Assembly (NCBI GenBank): GCA_963838235.1
Contig: CAWIQJ010000003.1
Coordinates: forward strand, 1-64,000
From: JAFECT01 sp963838235
GTDB lineage: Bacteria > Pseudomonadota > Alphaproteobacteria > Caulobacterales > Caulobacteraceae
Direction of reading: 5' to 3'
DNA: 64,000 nucleotides
The translations under genes were made by a program, and so were the position numbers. Positions 1 through 8,903 of the stretch are shown piece after piece (the first letter of the stretch is position 1; each line of letters starts with the position of its first letter). The notes beneath the pieces are model-generated. The model ran no database searches and had not been told where the DNA came from. It was given only the letters and a program-made list of their open reading frames with translations.

Positions 1-599
1 ATATCCTGGTAGCCGACCAGATAGGCGAGCTCGGTCATAGCGACGACGAGCCACGGCAGGTCGGCGGTCACGGTGAAGATTCCAAGGAATGCTCCCTGAA
101 TTTCTTGATGGTGCGCGAAGGCGCGCCAGGTCCACCAGGTGAGCGCGCTGGCAAACGGGTGTGGGTAAGAACAACTTCCAGCGCCGGTCGGTCCTGAGTC
201 GTTCTTCATCGACTACCCTCTGCTTGTAAGTCGTAGGCACAAACAGAACATACCCGCGGTTGGTGCCGGTCACTTTCTGGCGTTCACCCGTATCGGGATC
301 GATGTACCAGCCGAGCGCGTGCCGGTGAGCCACGTGTTGAACGAGGATGGCCGCGCCAACGAACGCCAACCAAATCGTTATGTCCATCGAGTGCAGACCG
401 TGATGATGCTTCCAGGCCACGTAACCAGAAGAACAAGAACGGTTCGCGCGCCCCAGCAGATGCCGGCCCACGCGTTTTGGCCAAGCCCGACCCAAAACGC
501 GTAAACAGCAACGAGGCAGGTGAAGCACGTCGAGCCGATCCAGTAGAGCTCTTCGTGCGGATGTCCGAGCGGGAACCTGACCCGCTGAGAATGCGCCAC
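1..599 (-). pseudogene. Frame-broken membrane protein, 3' end outside window
   Basis: On the minus strand a membrane-protein-like sequence is spread over successive frames. One frame (599 down to about 430) gives a hydrophobic stretch rich in W, C and G. A second (about 420 to 170) begins with AWKHHHGLHS and contains the segment GWYIDPDTGE. A third (about 165 to 1) ends in a hydrophobic helix around LPWLVVAMTELAYLVGY. Joined end to end they read like one inner-membrane protein with at least three membrane segments. At least two frame changes are needed, so it is either decayed or the sequence has indels. I do not recognise the family. The GTG at 599 is only the first start of the longest piece. 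Confidence 0.4.
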
Positions 600-668
600 G
601 CGATGGAACAGGAAGCCGCTGCGGTCGCGCCAGCAAGCATCAGGCGGGTGATCGAGAACCGCGGCATC

Positions 669-836
669 TCAGCTCCCCCAGAAGGCGTCATCGAAAGTGG
701 GATCGTCTTCGGAGGTGATTTTCAAAAGGCGCGGTGGCAGCAGCGGCGAGCCACAGATGGGGCACGAAGTCTTTCCTTCGAGCAGGCGTAAGTCATGCGC
801 GCCCGCATCGCATAGGATGCGTGATTTGATAGGCAT
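669..836 (-). CDS. Small protein with CPxCG zinc-ribbon-like motif
   Basis: This 55-residue ORF starts at the ATG reading MPIKSRIL; an in-frame start 12 codons upstream is also possible. It carries an upstream Cys and a SCPICGSPL motif, the half-site of a small zinc ribbon, and an acidic C-terminus. It lies just upstream of, and on the same strand as, the broken membrane-protein gene. No function is recognised. The Cys pairs suggest metal binding, but only one full CxxC knuckle is visible. Confidence 0.45.
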   Translation of the reverse strand: MPIKSRILCDAGAHDLRLLEGKTSCPICGSPLLPPRLLKITSEDDPTFDDAFWGS

Positions 837-892
837 ATGGCGATCCTCGAAAGAGGCGGTGCCGCTGCCCACGGCACCGCCGGGAGTCCGAG

Positions 893-1047
893 TTAGCTAG
901 CTGTTTTGTCGGCTAATGCGTTTGACCCCTGCTTCGTCCCTTGAACTGGGCCGGTCGAGGTGAAGACGGTCACCGGTGCGCTGTTGGTAGGCTTACCGGA
1001 GCCATTGCCGGTCACGACCTGACCGGGGCTGTCGTGAAAATCGCCAT
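893..1047 (-). pseudogene. Possible small Ser/Thr/Gly-rich protein, frame-broken
   Basis: The stretch 837-1149 has no clear gene. On the minus strand an ATG at 1047, preceded by an AGGA, opens MAIFTTAP but stops after 11 codons. The next frame reads on without a stop through a Gly/Thr/Ser-rich sequence (VVTGNGSGKPTNSAPVTVF) to a TAA at 893. One indel would join them into a protein of about 50 residues. This is weak evidence and the function is unknown. Confidence 0.22.
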
Positions 1048-1149
1048 GTCAGAGATCCTGGCGAGAAGCTACCGCAGCGATGCTTGCGGACGCGCCAACA
1101 GCGTGATGGATTCAAAGTCTCAGAGAGCGGGCGAGCTGTCAATCACAAA

Positions 1150-2246
1150 TCACGTTATAAGTTTCGTCACGTGATTTCGCCTGGCTGCCTTCCGTGTCCG
1201 ATAGGCTGCGGCGCGGCGAGCGTCCGCCTGGCGTTTGGCGGCCAATTCCTGCGCGGCAGTTCCCGAGCCGTCTGCCGCGAGCGCCCTGTCGGTCTTGGTG
1301 AGGTACTTCTTCGGCAGGACGGCCGACGGATCCACACCTTGGTCCGCGCAAGCGCTAAGACGGCTTCAAATAGCCGTGGGTCGGCCTTCCGCAGTTCAGT
1401 GCGGCTAATCCGTTTCGCTTTGATCGCGTCGCCCCACCATTCCTCCAAGTATGCAATCGGATCGCCCGACGTTTCTCGCGACTCAAAAGGTCTGTAAGGG
1501 CGGTGGCTGATTGGTTCGGAGAATTTCTCCACCAACTTTTGCGCGGCCGCTGCAAACTCAGCCTGTCGCGTCTTGGGCACGCTTGCCGCGATCGCAAGCT
1601 TTTGGATTTCAGCCTTAATGCCGTGGCTTCCAAGTTCGCGACGTGGTGTCTGACCTTGTCCAACGTCAATCGGAGCCCGCTGGTCGGCAAAAGTCGGTTT
1701 CGCAGCAATCACGTCAGTGTCATCGGCCAGTTTACTGTATAAGGATCTTGATTTAGTTTGACTATGCCGCTGGGTCTGTTTTATTGCAAGTTTTGTCAAT
1801 GATACATGCAGGGAGCTCAAGTAACGCGAGAAATACACTAAGTTGTTCTTGTAATCCTGCAATTTACTGCGCTGTGTCCCCCGGGGTGGCGCAACCACTT
1901 CTGCGCCTGAAACAAAACGATCGATATTCGGCCAATCCGGATTAAACCGCTGCCAAGTGGCGCAAATCTTCTTTTCTACGGTTGGGGAGAAAGCGTTTTT
2001 AGCGGGGTGAAGGGCGCTGATTTCGTTGTTGGCCGGCGTGTAGAGAAGGCGCGTATGGCGGAGCGCATTATCGCTTACGCTGTCCAACTGTTTGGGACGC
2101 AGCCGGACTATTTGGAGCCAGCACGAGTTCAGCTGACTTTGGACTTTCTTATCTAACCTTTCGAGTTCGTCCGCCGTGGTCTCAACGCCGCGGGCAAACT
2201 CATGGCCAGGAGTGCCCGCTTCTGGCGGTCTGGGCTGCTGGGCCAA
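1150..2246 (-). CDS. Hypothetical protein, C-terminal frame break
   Basis: This is a long minus-strand ORF of about 365 residues when joined. It reads in one frame from 2246 to about 1335, then the sensible sequence moves to another frame (VDPSAVLPKKYL and a basic, Ala-rich tail) that stops at 1150. The unbroken frame continues into Arg/Pro-rich junk to 1167. The N-terminal third is charged and the middle is lower in GC than its surroundings (about 1700-2100). No catalytic motif, signal peptide or membrane segment is evident. It looks like plasmid or island cargo of unknown function. Confidence 0.45.
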
Positions 2247-2348
2247 GCGATCACCACGTCAGTGATTGAGGTTTCGAGGGGACGCTATCCTGGTGCGCGA
2301 TCCGTTGAAAGGGCGTCTTGGAAGCCCGTAGTTGCTCTCGCGCTCCCT

Positions 2349-2377
2349 CCCGCAAGTAAGAAGTTACCGCTTGCGGG
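2349..2377. repeat. Inverted repeat upstream of the mob genes
   Basis: An 8-bp perfect inverted repeat (CCCGCAAG / CTTGCGGG) has a 13-nt loop that itself contains GTAA/TTAC. It lies in the gene-free stretch 2247-2821 between the divergent hypothetical gene and mobC. It could be part of a transfer or replication origin, or a terminator-like structure; there is no T-run. Confidence 0.4.
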
Positions 2378-2599
2378 CAGGTAGCCACAGCTATCTCGCG
2401 AAAGCATTCTGAGCGCCTGCAAAATCTGGTATAAATCCCACATCTGCGGATGACCGGAGATCGAGGTGCTGCCCGCCTCGTTATCTCTGTCCGGCGCTTA
2501 CCGGAGCGGACGTCACAGCCACGGTGGCTGAGGGCAAACCAAAATAAAGCGAAGGGCAAGCCATGCGCGGCGTGACCGCAAAGCTCATTGCACTCGCTG

Positions 2600-2740
2600 C
2601 GCACCGCGCGGCTTGGCAGGGGGACCGTCTGTCCCCCGTGCACCCCCAGGACGAAGAGGGCTCGGCCCTCGTTCGATCACCCCGGTCATGGCTCTCCATC
2701 CCCGACACCCCAGGGCAAGGGGTGCGCCCCTTTGCATTCC
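2600..2740. other. Candidate oriT: three stacked hairpins before mobC
   Basis: Within the 575-bp gene-free stretch before mobC, three GC-rich hairpins follow one another: 2619-2637 (GGGGGAC / GTCCCCC, 5-nt loop), 2656-2670 (GAGGGC / GCCCTC, 3-nt loop) and 2715-2735 (GCAAGGGG with CCCCTTTGC, 4-nt loop). Clustered inverted repeats directly upstream of a mobC-relaxase pair are the usual setting of a MOB-family origin of transfer. No nic site can be assigned from sequence alone. Confidence 0.45.
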
Positions 2741-2821
2741 GCGCTCAGGAGCCTTGCCCCCGAGACTCCGCGCCAAGGTGGGACCCGTCCCCCCTTCCGG
2801 CCACATCCCCCAGGCGCTGTC

Positions 2822-3178
2822 ATGACCCACGGCAGCGAAAAACGGCAGCGGTCCGTGCAGCTATCGGTCCGACTGACCCCGGACGAGCGCGCAGCCGTAG
2901 ATGAAGCTGCCGAGCGTGCGGGGCTAACCGTGGGGTCCTATGCCCGCAACACACTCCTCGGCGCTCCCACACCGCGCCAGGTGCGCCGGCCGCCTATCGA
3001 GCGGCAGGAGCTCGCGCGGCTGCTCGGCCAGGTGGGTTACGTCGGAAATAATATCAACCAAATTAGTAGAGTATTGAACGGCGGCGGCGATCTTGACTAT
3101 CCGTCGCTCAATGTGGCGCTCGCGGATCTAGTTGTTGTTCGTGACGCCATCCTCTCCGCCTTGGGACGTGCGCCATGA
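2822..3178 (+). CDS. mobC: MobC-like plasmid mobilization relaxosome protein
   Basis: This 118-residue accessory protein would help the relaxase bind and melt the origin of transfer. The N-terminal half resembles a ribbon-helix-helix DNA-binding domain (SVQLSVRLTPDERAAVDEAA). The C-terminal half has the MobC signature GYVGNNINQISRVLN. The ATG at 2822 is chosen because the upstream extension of the open frame is Pro/Arg-rich and runs through the hairpin region. Its stop overlaps the start of the relaxase gene (ATGA at 3175-3178), which implies translational coupling. Confidence 0.82.
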   Translation: MTHGSEKRQRSVQLSVRLTPDERAAVDEAAERAGLTVGSYARNTLLGAPTPRQVRRPPIERQELARLLGQVGYVGNNINQISRVLNGGGDLDYPSLNVALADLVVVRDAILSALGRAP

Positions 3179-4252
3179 TCATCAAGGGCGCATCGGTCGC
3201 CGGCCCTGGCCTCGCCGCGCATCTCTCCAACGCCGAGACCAACGAGCGCGTCGAAATCGTGGAGAGCCGCGGGACGGTCGCGCGCGACCTCCGCGGGGCG
3301 CTTTGCGAAATGCAGGCGCTGGCCGCCGGGACGCGCTCGCAGAAACCGCTCTATCACGCCGCCATCAGCCCGGAACCGCCCCACCTGCTCACGCCTGAAC
3401 AGATGACCCGCGCTGTGAATGCGCTTGAGGAGGAACTCGGCCTGGTCGGTCACGCGCGCATCGTGGTCATCCATGAGAAGAAGGACCGTCAGCATATCCA
3501 TGTGGTCTGGTCCCGCATCGACCTTGAGAAGATGCGGGCGGTGTCAGACTCGCACAACTATCGGCGCCACGAAAAAGTCGCGCGCGAGCTAGAGCGCCGG
3601 TTCGGTCACGACCGCGTCCAGGGCGCCCACTACGAGCCGAAGGCGTTGAACGACCAGACCGAACCCGTCTCGGGCCGAACTTCGCCAGGAGGAGCGCACG
3701 GGTATCAAGGGCAAGGACGTCAAGGCCGAGGTAACGGCGCTACCTGCTGGCCAAAGGTGATCGGCGGGATTTCGTCATCATTGATCGCGCCGGCGGAACC
3801 CATAGCCTGGCGCGCCGGATCGGCGGACTGAACGCCGCCGGACTTCGGGAATTTATGTCGCCGCTCGACCGCGAGGCGTTTCCCACCGCCAGCCAGGCGC
3901 AAGAGGCCCAGGCGGCAAGAAGCCGCGGCGAGCGTTCTGCTTCCGAACAGTTGGCCTGGGAGGAAGCACTGGCAAAGGCGGCCATCGAAAGAGATCGGGC
4001 GCCCAGCGGACTGAAGAGGATGAGAGAAAGCGGCAGCTCCGGGAAGATCGGCGCAGGAACAAGCTGGAGGCCGCTTACTCAAGAGGCGAGGGCTACGCGA
4101 GCCAGTCGAAAGCGGCGCTACGAGACCACAAACAGCGGCAGAAGCGCCTCGACCGGCTTCTGGCAGGAGAGGGCGGCAATTCCCGCGAAAAGGGGGGGAA
4201 GGCCAACAACACGAGATTTCGGGTGGAGGCCGCACCCGGAGCCGATAGGTAA
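3175..4252 (+). pseudogene. Decayed MOBP/VirD2-type relaxase
   Basis: A relaxase nicks oriT and pilots the transferred strand. Residues 1-160 are intact and contain the histidine motif DRQHIHVVWSRI of the relaxase family. After about 3670 the natural sequence leaves the frame: ELRQEERTGIKGKD continues in the second frame, then YLLAKGDRRDFVIIDRAGG in the third. A part normally present between those two motifs seems to be missing. A further shift near 3990 leads to the charged coiled-coil tail (RNKLEAAYSRGEGYASQ) that ends at the TAA at 4250. At least three frame changes plus a likely deletion make this gene inactive as read. The start overlaps mobC by 4 nt. Confidence 0.75.
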
Positions 4253-4274
4253 GGCAGGCCGGACGATCTCGGAG

Positions 4275-4526
4275 ATGTTCAAGCAGGCGGCGCGATGGGT
4301 CAGCGTCCGGTCACGCCGCCTGCTTAGTGTTGCATTTCGAGGCGGCGCCCGTGACGTAACGCAGCGGCCAACCCCGGCCGTTGCGTCTGCTCCATCTCCC
4401 ACGCGAGTGGTGATGAACGAACCAGAATGGAAGTCGCCTTCGCGGCCGATGAGCCGCTACGAACTGTACTGCTGGCATCGAGCGAACGGTACGCTCGGCC
4501 TGTTCTTTGCGATGTTCCGCCTGTGA
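4275..4526 (+). CDS. Small hypothetical protein after relaxase remnant
   Basis: A possible 83-residue ORF beginning MFKQAARWVS and ending in an aromatic and hydrophobic stretch (RYELYCWHRANGTLGLFF). It follows the real end of the relaxase by 22 nt in the same direction, so it could be the last gene of the mob operon. It is also the tail of a longer open frame that runs antiparallel to nothing obvious. No homology is recognised. Confidence 0.3.
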   Translation: MFKQAARWVSVRSRRLLSVAFRGGARDVTQRPTPAVASAPSPTRVVMNEPEWKSPSRPMSRYELYCWHRANGTLGLFFAMFRL

Positions 4527-4605
4527 CATTGGGCGTCAGCTGCCGCTGATGGAGGGGCGCGGGCCAGGTCGATCCACGACGCAGAAATGCCGGAGTGGCC
4601 TCACC

Positions 4606-5307
4606 TTACAGCGGCGGAACCTCTGCGGAAGATCGAGAGTGCGCTGCCAGATAAGCCCGGGCGCGCTCGCCGAGCATATAATCCTCGATCGCGAGTCCGC
4701 CGCTCCCCTCGGTCATGAACGGCCGGCCGTATGCGCATGGATAGCCAGGAACCGAACTAGGAGTCATAACTTCCGCTGAGGTGCCACACCACATATCCGG
4801 GTCGTGAGGGAGGCCGTCGACCTTGCGTTGCCCCCGCCAATCCGGTGGCCCGTACTTTTGCAGGACCTCCTCGTCCAATTTCTCGTAGTTCTCATGGCCG
4901 GCGCTACCGCGCGCGTCGAATTCGCTCACCATGTCATGGCGCAACTCGATAGCAACTCTGTAGGCAACAGGCTCTCGGCTCGCCGTGTCCGGTGTCGGCT
5001 CGGCGAATTCCACGGTCAGATCGTATTGTTTGTCGCGGTAAGTGACCGCCGATACAAATGTCGCCCCAGATCGGAAGGCGCTTTGCGACCGGTCGGGCGA
5101 GATTTTAATCGCGGATCCAAACCTGGCGCGAAGGGCTGCGCTTGTCTCTTCCGGCGTCATGTAAAGGCGCACACCGTCAATATCGAATTTCCGCACATCC
5201 GTCGTGTGCTCGACGAGGTAGTGCGGCGGCTCTAATGCCGAAGCCGGACCTGCGCAGATCAGCGCTGCGGCGGCCATCGGCAGGAGGCGGCTCAGGTAGT
5301 AAGTCAT
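4606..5307 (-). CDS. Secreted hypothetical protein
   Basis: This 233-residue protein has a typical Sec signal peptide (LLPMAAAALICAGPASA, cleavage near residue 25). The mature part is acidic and polar, with a segment VRLYMTPEETSAALRARFG reminiscent of small periplasmic proteins that carry a helix-turn-strand repeat, and two Cys residues near the C-terminus. It is the last of three minus-strand genes (4606-6153) with small exported or polar products between the mob genes and the recombinase. Family and function are not recognised. Confidence 0.6.
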   Translation of the reverse strand: MTYYLSRLLPMAAAALICAGPASALEPPHYLVEHTTDVRKFDIDGVRLYMTPEETSAALRARFGSAIKISPDRSQSAFRSGATFVSAVTYRDKQYDLTVEFAEPTPDTASREPVAYRVAIELRHDMVSEFDARGSAGHENYEKLDEEVLQKYGPPDWRGQRKVDGLPHDPDMWCGTSAEVMTPSSVPGYPCAYGRPFMTEGSGGLAIEDYMLGERARAYLAAHSRSSAEVPPL

Positions 5308-5401
5308 TTAACGGCGCTCCAATGTTGCGAAGCAACCCAGCCTCTCGGTTGGACCGCTCGAAAGAGTGTCAGGCTTGATGTTCGTTGTTTCTTTGGCGGT
5401 C

Positions 5402-5920
5402 CTATCCGCGGCTGCGGCAGGGCCAATTGTCGTCGGTGGCGAGGAAGGGCATGGCGTCGTTGAGCGCATTGCCACAAGCCCAACCCTGTCTCTGCGAGAT
5501 GGTCGAAATGCCGTTGGCGCGCTCATAAAACAAGCATTCACCGCCCATCGACCAGGTCGTATGCGACTGCATCCGTATCGGTACCCGGACAAGGATTTCC
5601 CCGTGCTGGGTTGTCCCGTTCATCCGGTCGTCGGTTTCCACGGCTTGGGCCGCGTACCGCATGTTGAGTTTGTCCCAGGCCGCCTCATCGAATGACAGCA
5701 CGGCACCTTTCCGTGTCAGGCAAGCCTCAGCGAATTTTGCGATCGTCGCGTCACTCCATTGATCAGCGCTCGCGACCTTAGTGACGATTGGATTGGCCGC
5801 GCGGGCTGCGACATCTTTCGCCGACAGTGGCGAGAAGAACGCCGCACCGCTCGCAACAGCTCCGACAAACAAGGCGCGCCTCAAGCGGCCGAGAGGCCGA
5901 TCATTCCGTATGCTAGTCAT
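5402..5920 (-). CDS. Exported hypothetical protein
   Basis: This 172-residue protein starts at MTSIRNDRPLGRLRRAL. The start is supported by a GAGGAA 8-10 nt upstream; the longer frame starting at 5974 has no such site. The basic N-terminus and hydrophobic core (ALFVGAVASGAAFF) ending before AKD look like a Sec signal. The mature part carries four Cys residues (CLTRK, GECLFY, GWACGN, WPCRS), suggesting disulfides. Unknown family; probably co-transcribed with the gene 5980-6153 upstream. Confidence 0.55.
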   Translation of the reverse strand: MTSIRNDRPLGRLRRALFVGAVASGAAFFSPLSAKDVAARAANPIVTKVASADQWSDATIAKFAEACLTRKGAVLSFDEAAWDKLNMRYAAQAVETDDRMNGTTQHGEILVRVPIRMQSHTTWSMGGECLFYERANGISTISQRQGWACGNALNDAMPFLATDDNWPCRSRG

Positions 5921-5979
5921 TGAAAATTCCTCGATGAAAAGGGCGACCCGGCGTGCAGGCCGGGCCGCCCGCATTCGCG

Positions 5980-6153
5980 TCAGCGCTTGCTGCTGTCGTA
6001 GGCCGACTGCCGGTTTTGGTAGGCCAGCCAGCTCTCATTCGACTGCTGCGGGGAGGAGGTCTGACCCTGCTGAGCCTGGTGTTGTCCGGCGGCCCGGGAC
6101 GAAGCGGTGTCCCAGCCGTTCGGGCCTTTGAAGTTGTTGATCGCGTCGCTCAT
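5980..6153 (-). CDS. Small polar hypothetical protein
   Basis: This 57-residue Gln/Ser/Asn-rich protein starts at MSDAINNFKG. It is the first gene of the three-gene minus-strand group and reads away from the recombinase region. No signal peptide or domain is seen. The even polar composition and clean frame favour a real gene, but length and lack of homology keep confidence modest. Confidence 0.4.
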   Translation of the reverse strand: MSDAINNFKGPNGWDTASSRAAGQHQAQQGQTSSPQQSNESWLAYQNRQSAYDSSKR

Positions 6154-6289
6154 GTGCGTCGTATCCACTTAAATCCGGAGCAAAGAAGGACGAGTTCTCC
6201 TGGCTCCGGACCCAGACGAACGCGCCGTACTTACGCACCAACGAGCGGCTTTTTACTTGGAGCTATTTAGATGCGACGCGAAGAGCGCT

Positions 6290-6314
6290 GCAACACTATT
6301 GCTCATAGTGTTGC
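6290..6314. repeat. 25-bp palindromic element, copy 1
   Basis: Perfect 10-bp arms, GCAACACTAT and its reverse complement, are separated by a 5-bp spacer TGCTC. It lies 115 bp upstream of the recombinase ATG. The layout (two arms around a short spacer) is that of a tyrosine-recombinase core site or of a dimeric repressor operator. Confidence 0.6.
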
Positions 6315-6421
6315 CTACCGGCTGTTATATTGGTAAATAAGGGATTCCAGCCAGGCGGCGTTGCAGCGGAGCAACCTGAGGCCCGACCAAGACATTCAAA
6401 ACGCGCGAAAAAATGCGGCTC

Positions 6422-6446
6422 GCAACACTATGAGCAACACAGTTGC
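6422..6446. repeat. 25-bp element, copy 2, over the recombinase start
   Basis: The first 15 bases (GCAACACTATGAGCA) equal the reverse complement of copy 1's right part, so the copy is in inverted orientation. The far arm has diverged to ACACAGTTGC, keeping the last five bases. The ATG at 6430 lies inside it, so anything binding here could control expression of the recombinase. Confidence 0.55.
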
Positions 6447-7066
6447 ACACAAAACCACACGCGGGCGGTCGACGCTTGCGAACCCACCAAGCCTCTACGG
6501 CGCCGATGGTGGCCGCAAATATCTCAATCGCACAGAGCGCAAGCGCGTGCTCGACGGCGTCGATGCGCTTCCTGCAGACAAGGCGCTCTTTGTATTGACG
6601 CTCGCATGGACCGGAGCGCGAGTAAGCGAGGTTTTGGCGCTCACTGGTTCGTCGTTTCAGATCGAGGCCGGCATAGTCAGCATCGTCACACTGAAGCGAC
6701 GACGGCTCACCGTTCGTGAGGTTCCGATACCCACGCCCCTGATGCTGGCGCTCGACGCTCAATTCCGACTGCGCGGTGCGCAAGCCGATCCAGATCTAGC
6801 TGCCTCTCGCGTCTGGCCGTGGCACCGTGTGACCGCTTGGCGCATCATAAAGAAGATGATGATACGCCTGAGCATGACGGGCAGGCCCGCGTGCCCCCGG
6901 GGCTTTCGACATGGCTTTGGCGTCAACGCCCTTCAGGCGGGGAGTGCCACTCAATATTCTTCAGCGCTGGCTTGGTCATGCACGTATCAGCACCACAGCG
7001 ATCTACGCCGATGCCTCCGGTCCTGAAGAACGAGAGCTGGCCAAGCGATTTTGGATAGGGACCTAA
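6430..7066 (+). CDS. Tyrosine recombinase / phage-type integrase (one-base frame break)
   Basis: This small integrase of about 211 residues would catalyse strand exchange. Visible catalytic motifs are the first Arg in TWTGAR-like LAWTGARVSEVLAL, the HxxR region RGFRHGFGVNALQ, and, after a frame change, LQRWLGHARISTTAIYAD with the H/W-LGH box and the catalytic Tyr. The frame change sits in a run of four G at 6939-6942; removing one G joins the parts and ends at the TAA at 7064. It has no long N-terminal arm-binding domain, so it resembles short Xer/IntI-like plasmid recombinases. It is convergent with the Xre gene, 3 nt apart. Confidence 0.75.
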
Positions 7067-7069
7067 CCG

Positions 7070-7459
7070 TTAGCGGCGTTTGCCCTTTTCCGCATCGCTG
7101 AGTGTGCGGATCAGTTCGAGGACGGAGCGGCGGATGCGCGGGCTGTCGATGGCGGCGAAGGCCTCGAGGGCCGCGTTGGCCTCGTTGTCGTGGAACTTGG
7201 ACCAGTCGATCTTCGGGCGGCCCTCGTCCACGCCCAGGAGGTCGGTCGGCCGACACTGCAGCGCTTCGGCGATCAGGACTAGGGACGAGGCGGAGATACG
7301 GTTTGCGCCGCGCTCATATTTTTGCACTTGCTGGAAAGTCACGCCCAATTTGTCGCCGAGTTTTGACTGGCTCAGCCGAAGTTCGCGACGACGGGCGCGA
7401 ACGCGGGCTCCGACTTCCGTGTCGATCTGGTCGGTGCGCTGAAAAGTGGATTTGTTCAT
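7070..7459 (-). CDS. Xre-family transcriptional regulator
   Basis: This 129-residue protein has a Cro/CI-type helix-turn-helix at about residues 18-72 (LRLSQSKLGDKLGVTFQQVQ then YERGANRISASSL). The C-terminal helix-rich part ends in RRSVLELIRTLSD, a tail common in the short alphaproteobacterial Xre proteins. No peptidase or ligand domain is present. Its 3' end faces the recombinase. It may regulate island genes, but no operator is assigned. Confidence 0.85.
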   Translation of the reverse strand: MNKSTFQRTDQIDTEVGARVRARRRELRLSQSKLGDKLGVTFQQVQKYERGANRISASSLVLIAEALQCRPTDLLGVDEGRPKIDWSKFHDNEANAALEAFAAIDSPRIRRSVLELIRTLSDAEKGKRR

Positions 7460-7952
7460 CGTTGTTCGCTCTGATCGGAGTCGTGTGCTTAGCAGATGGC
7501 CGACCGCCAGGGGTCGTGGAATCGCCTGGAGGTTGAATAGAACCGGCGGTCACAGTTCCGCCGGCTGCTAACTTAGCCGATCCGGCTGAGGCGTAGCGAT
7601 CCAGAGCGCGTGACCTATTTCTTGAGGGTCGCGGGATGATCACTGGCGCTGGGACGCCACGAGTTTCTTAAAGTCAGTTTCGCGTAGGACGCGGATCAGT
7701 TGCCCGTCGGCAATCAATGCCTCGGCCTTCAGATGCTTGGTGCTCTTGGAGTGACCAGGAAGCAGCTTCTTCACGTCCTGATCTCCGACAACCAGGAGAG
7801 TCGTCGCCTTCGTCACACTTGCCTGCACATCGCAGCCCGCTGCCGCCGCAAGATCAGCGGCTTCGTGTCGCGGGATTGGCAGCGCACCCGTAAACACCGC
7901 CACTTCGCCATAGAGGGGACCGTCGGCATCGCCCTCCCGCGTGATTTTGACG

Positions 7953-7956
7953 GCGG
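7953..7956. repeat. Target-site duplication, left copy (GCGG)
   Basis: GCGG abuts the left end of the IS and is repeated at 9227-9230 against the right end. A 4-bp duplication is the size made by IS407-group IS3 elements. Confidence 0.85.
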
Positions 7957-8903
7957 TGACGTGACCCCCGTTTCTCATCCAGCCATAACGAGAGTCCTGG
8001 GTTGATCTGACCTTGGGTTTTGATCGGTGGCAAGAGGCGTCCGGCGGAGCCCCCAGGCTGCGCAGCGCGGTCGCCGGCGTCTGGGCAGATGGCGCGGGCG
8101 TAGTCCCTGGGCGTCATCCACCCGAGCTTCGAGTGAGGGCGCTGTTCGTTGTAGTCGCGCCGCCAGGTTTCCAGCACGGCGCGGGCATGCGGCAGCGAGC
8201 GGAAGAGCGTCTCGTTCAGCAGTTCGTCCCGCAGGCGGCCGTTGAAGCTCTCGTTGTAGCCGTTCTGCTGAGGCTTGCCCGGCGCGATGTAATGCCAGCC
8301 GACCCCGGTCTGGTCAGCCCAGCCGAGGATGGCGTTGGAGGTGTATTCCGTGCCGTTGTCGCTGACGATGGTGTCCGGCCGCCCGCGCTGACCGATGATG
8401 GTGTCAAGCTCGCGAGCCACCCTGCGCCCCGATAGCGACGTGTCAGCCACCAGCGCCAGGCACTCGCGCGTGCAGTTGTCGATCACGGTCAGGATGCGGA
8501 AGCGCCGTCCGTCCGTCATCTGGTCGGAGACGAAGTCCAGGCTCCAGCGCTGGTTGGCCGCCAGCGGCGTCTCGATTGGCCTGCGTGTCCCGATGGCGCG
8601 CTTGCGACCGCCGCGGCGGCGCACCGTCAGCCGTTCCTCGCGGTAGATCCGCTGGACCCGCTTCTTGTTGACCGCGTGGCCCTCGCGCCGCAGCAGCACA
8701 TGCAGCCGGCGGTAGCCGAACCGCCGTCGCTCTTGGGCCAGGGCTTTCAGGCGCTCGCGCAAAACCCCGTCGTCCGGTCGCGTGGCTTGGTAGCGGACGC
8801 TCGCCCTGTCGGTCCCCATTACCCGGCACGCCCGTCGCTGACTCATCTCGTAGGTCGACTGCAGATATTCCGCAGCCTCCCGATGCGCGGCGGGCGTCAC
8901 CAT
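7957..8903 (-). CDS. IS3-family transposase OrfB (DDE integrase domain)
   Basis: OrfB carries the rve catalytic core: Asp in WSLDFVSDQ, Asp in IVSDNGTEYTS and Glu in YNESFNGRLRDE. Before it lies the HTH_21-like RRRFGYRRLHVLL region. It is made by -1 frameshifting from orfA or from its own start at 8903. In this copy the frame lacks a stop inside the element and runs into host DNA to 7854. In the +1 frame the sequence PRTLVMAG followed by TGA at 7975-7977 lies where a natural end would be expected, so a small indel near 8000 is likely. Confidence 0.85.
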
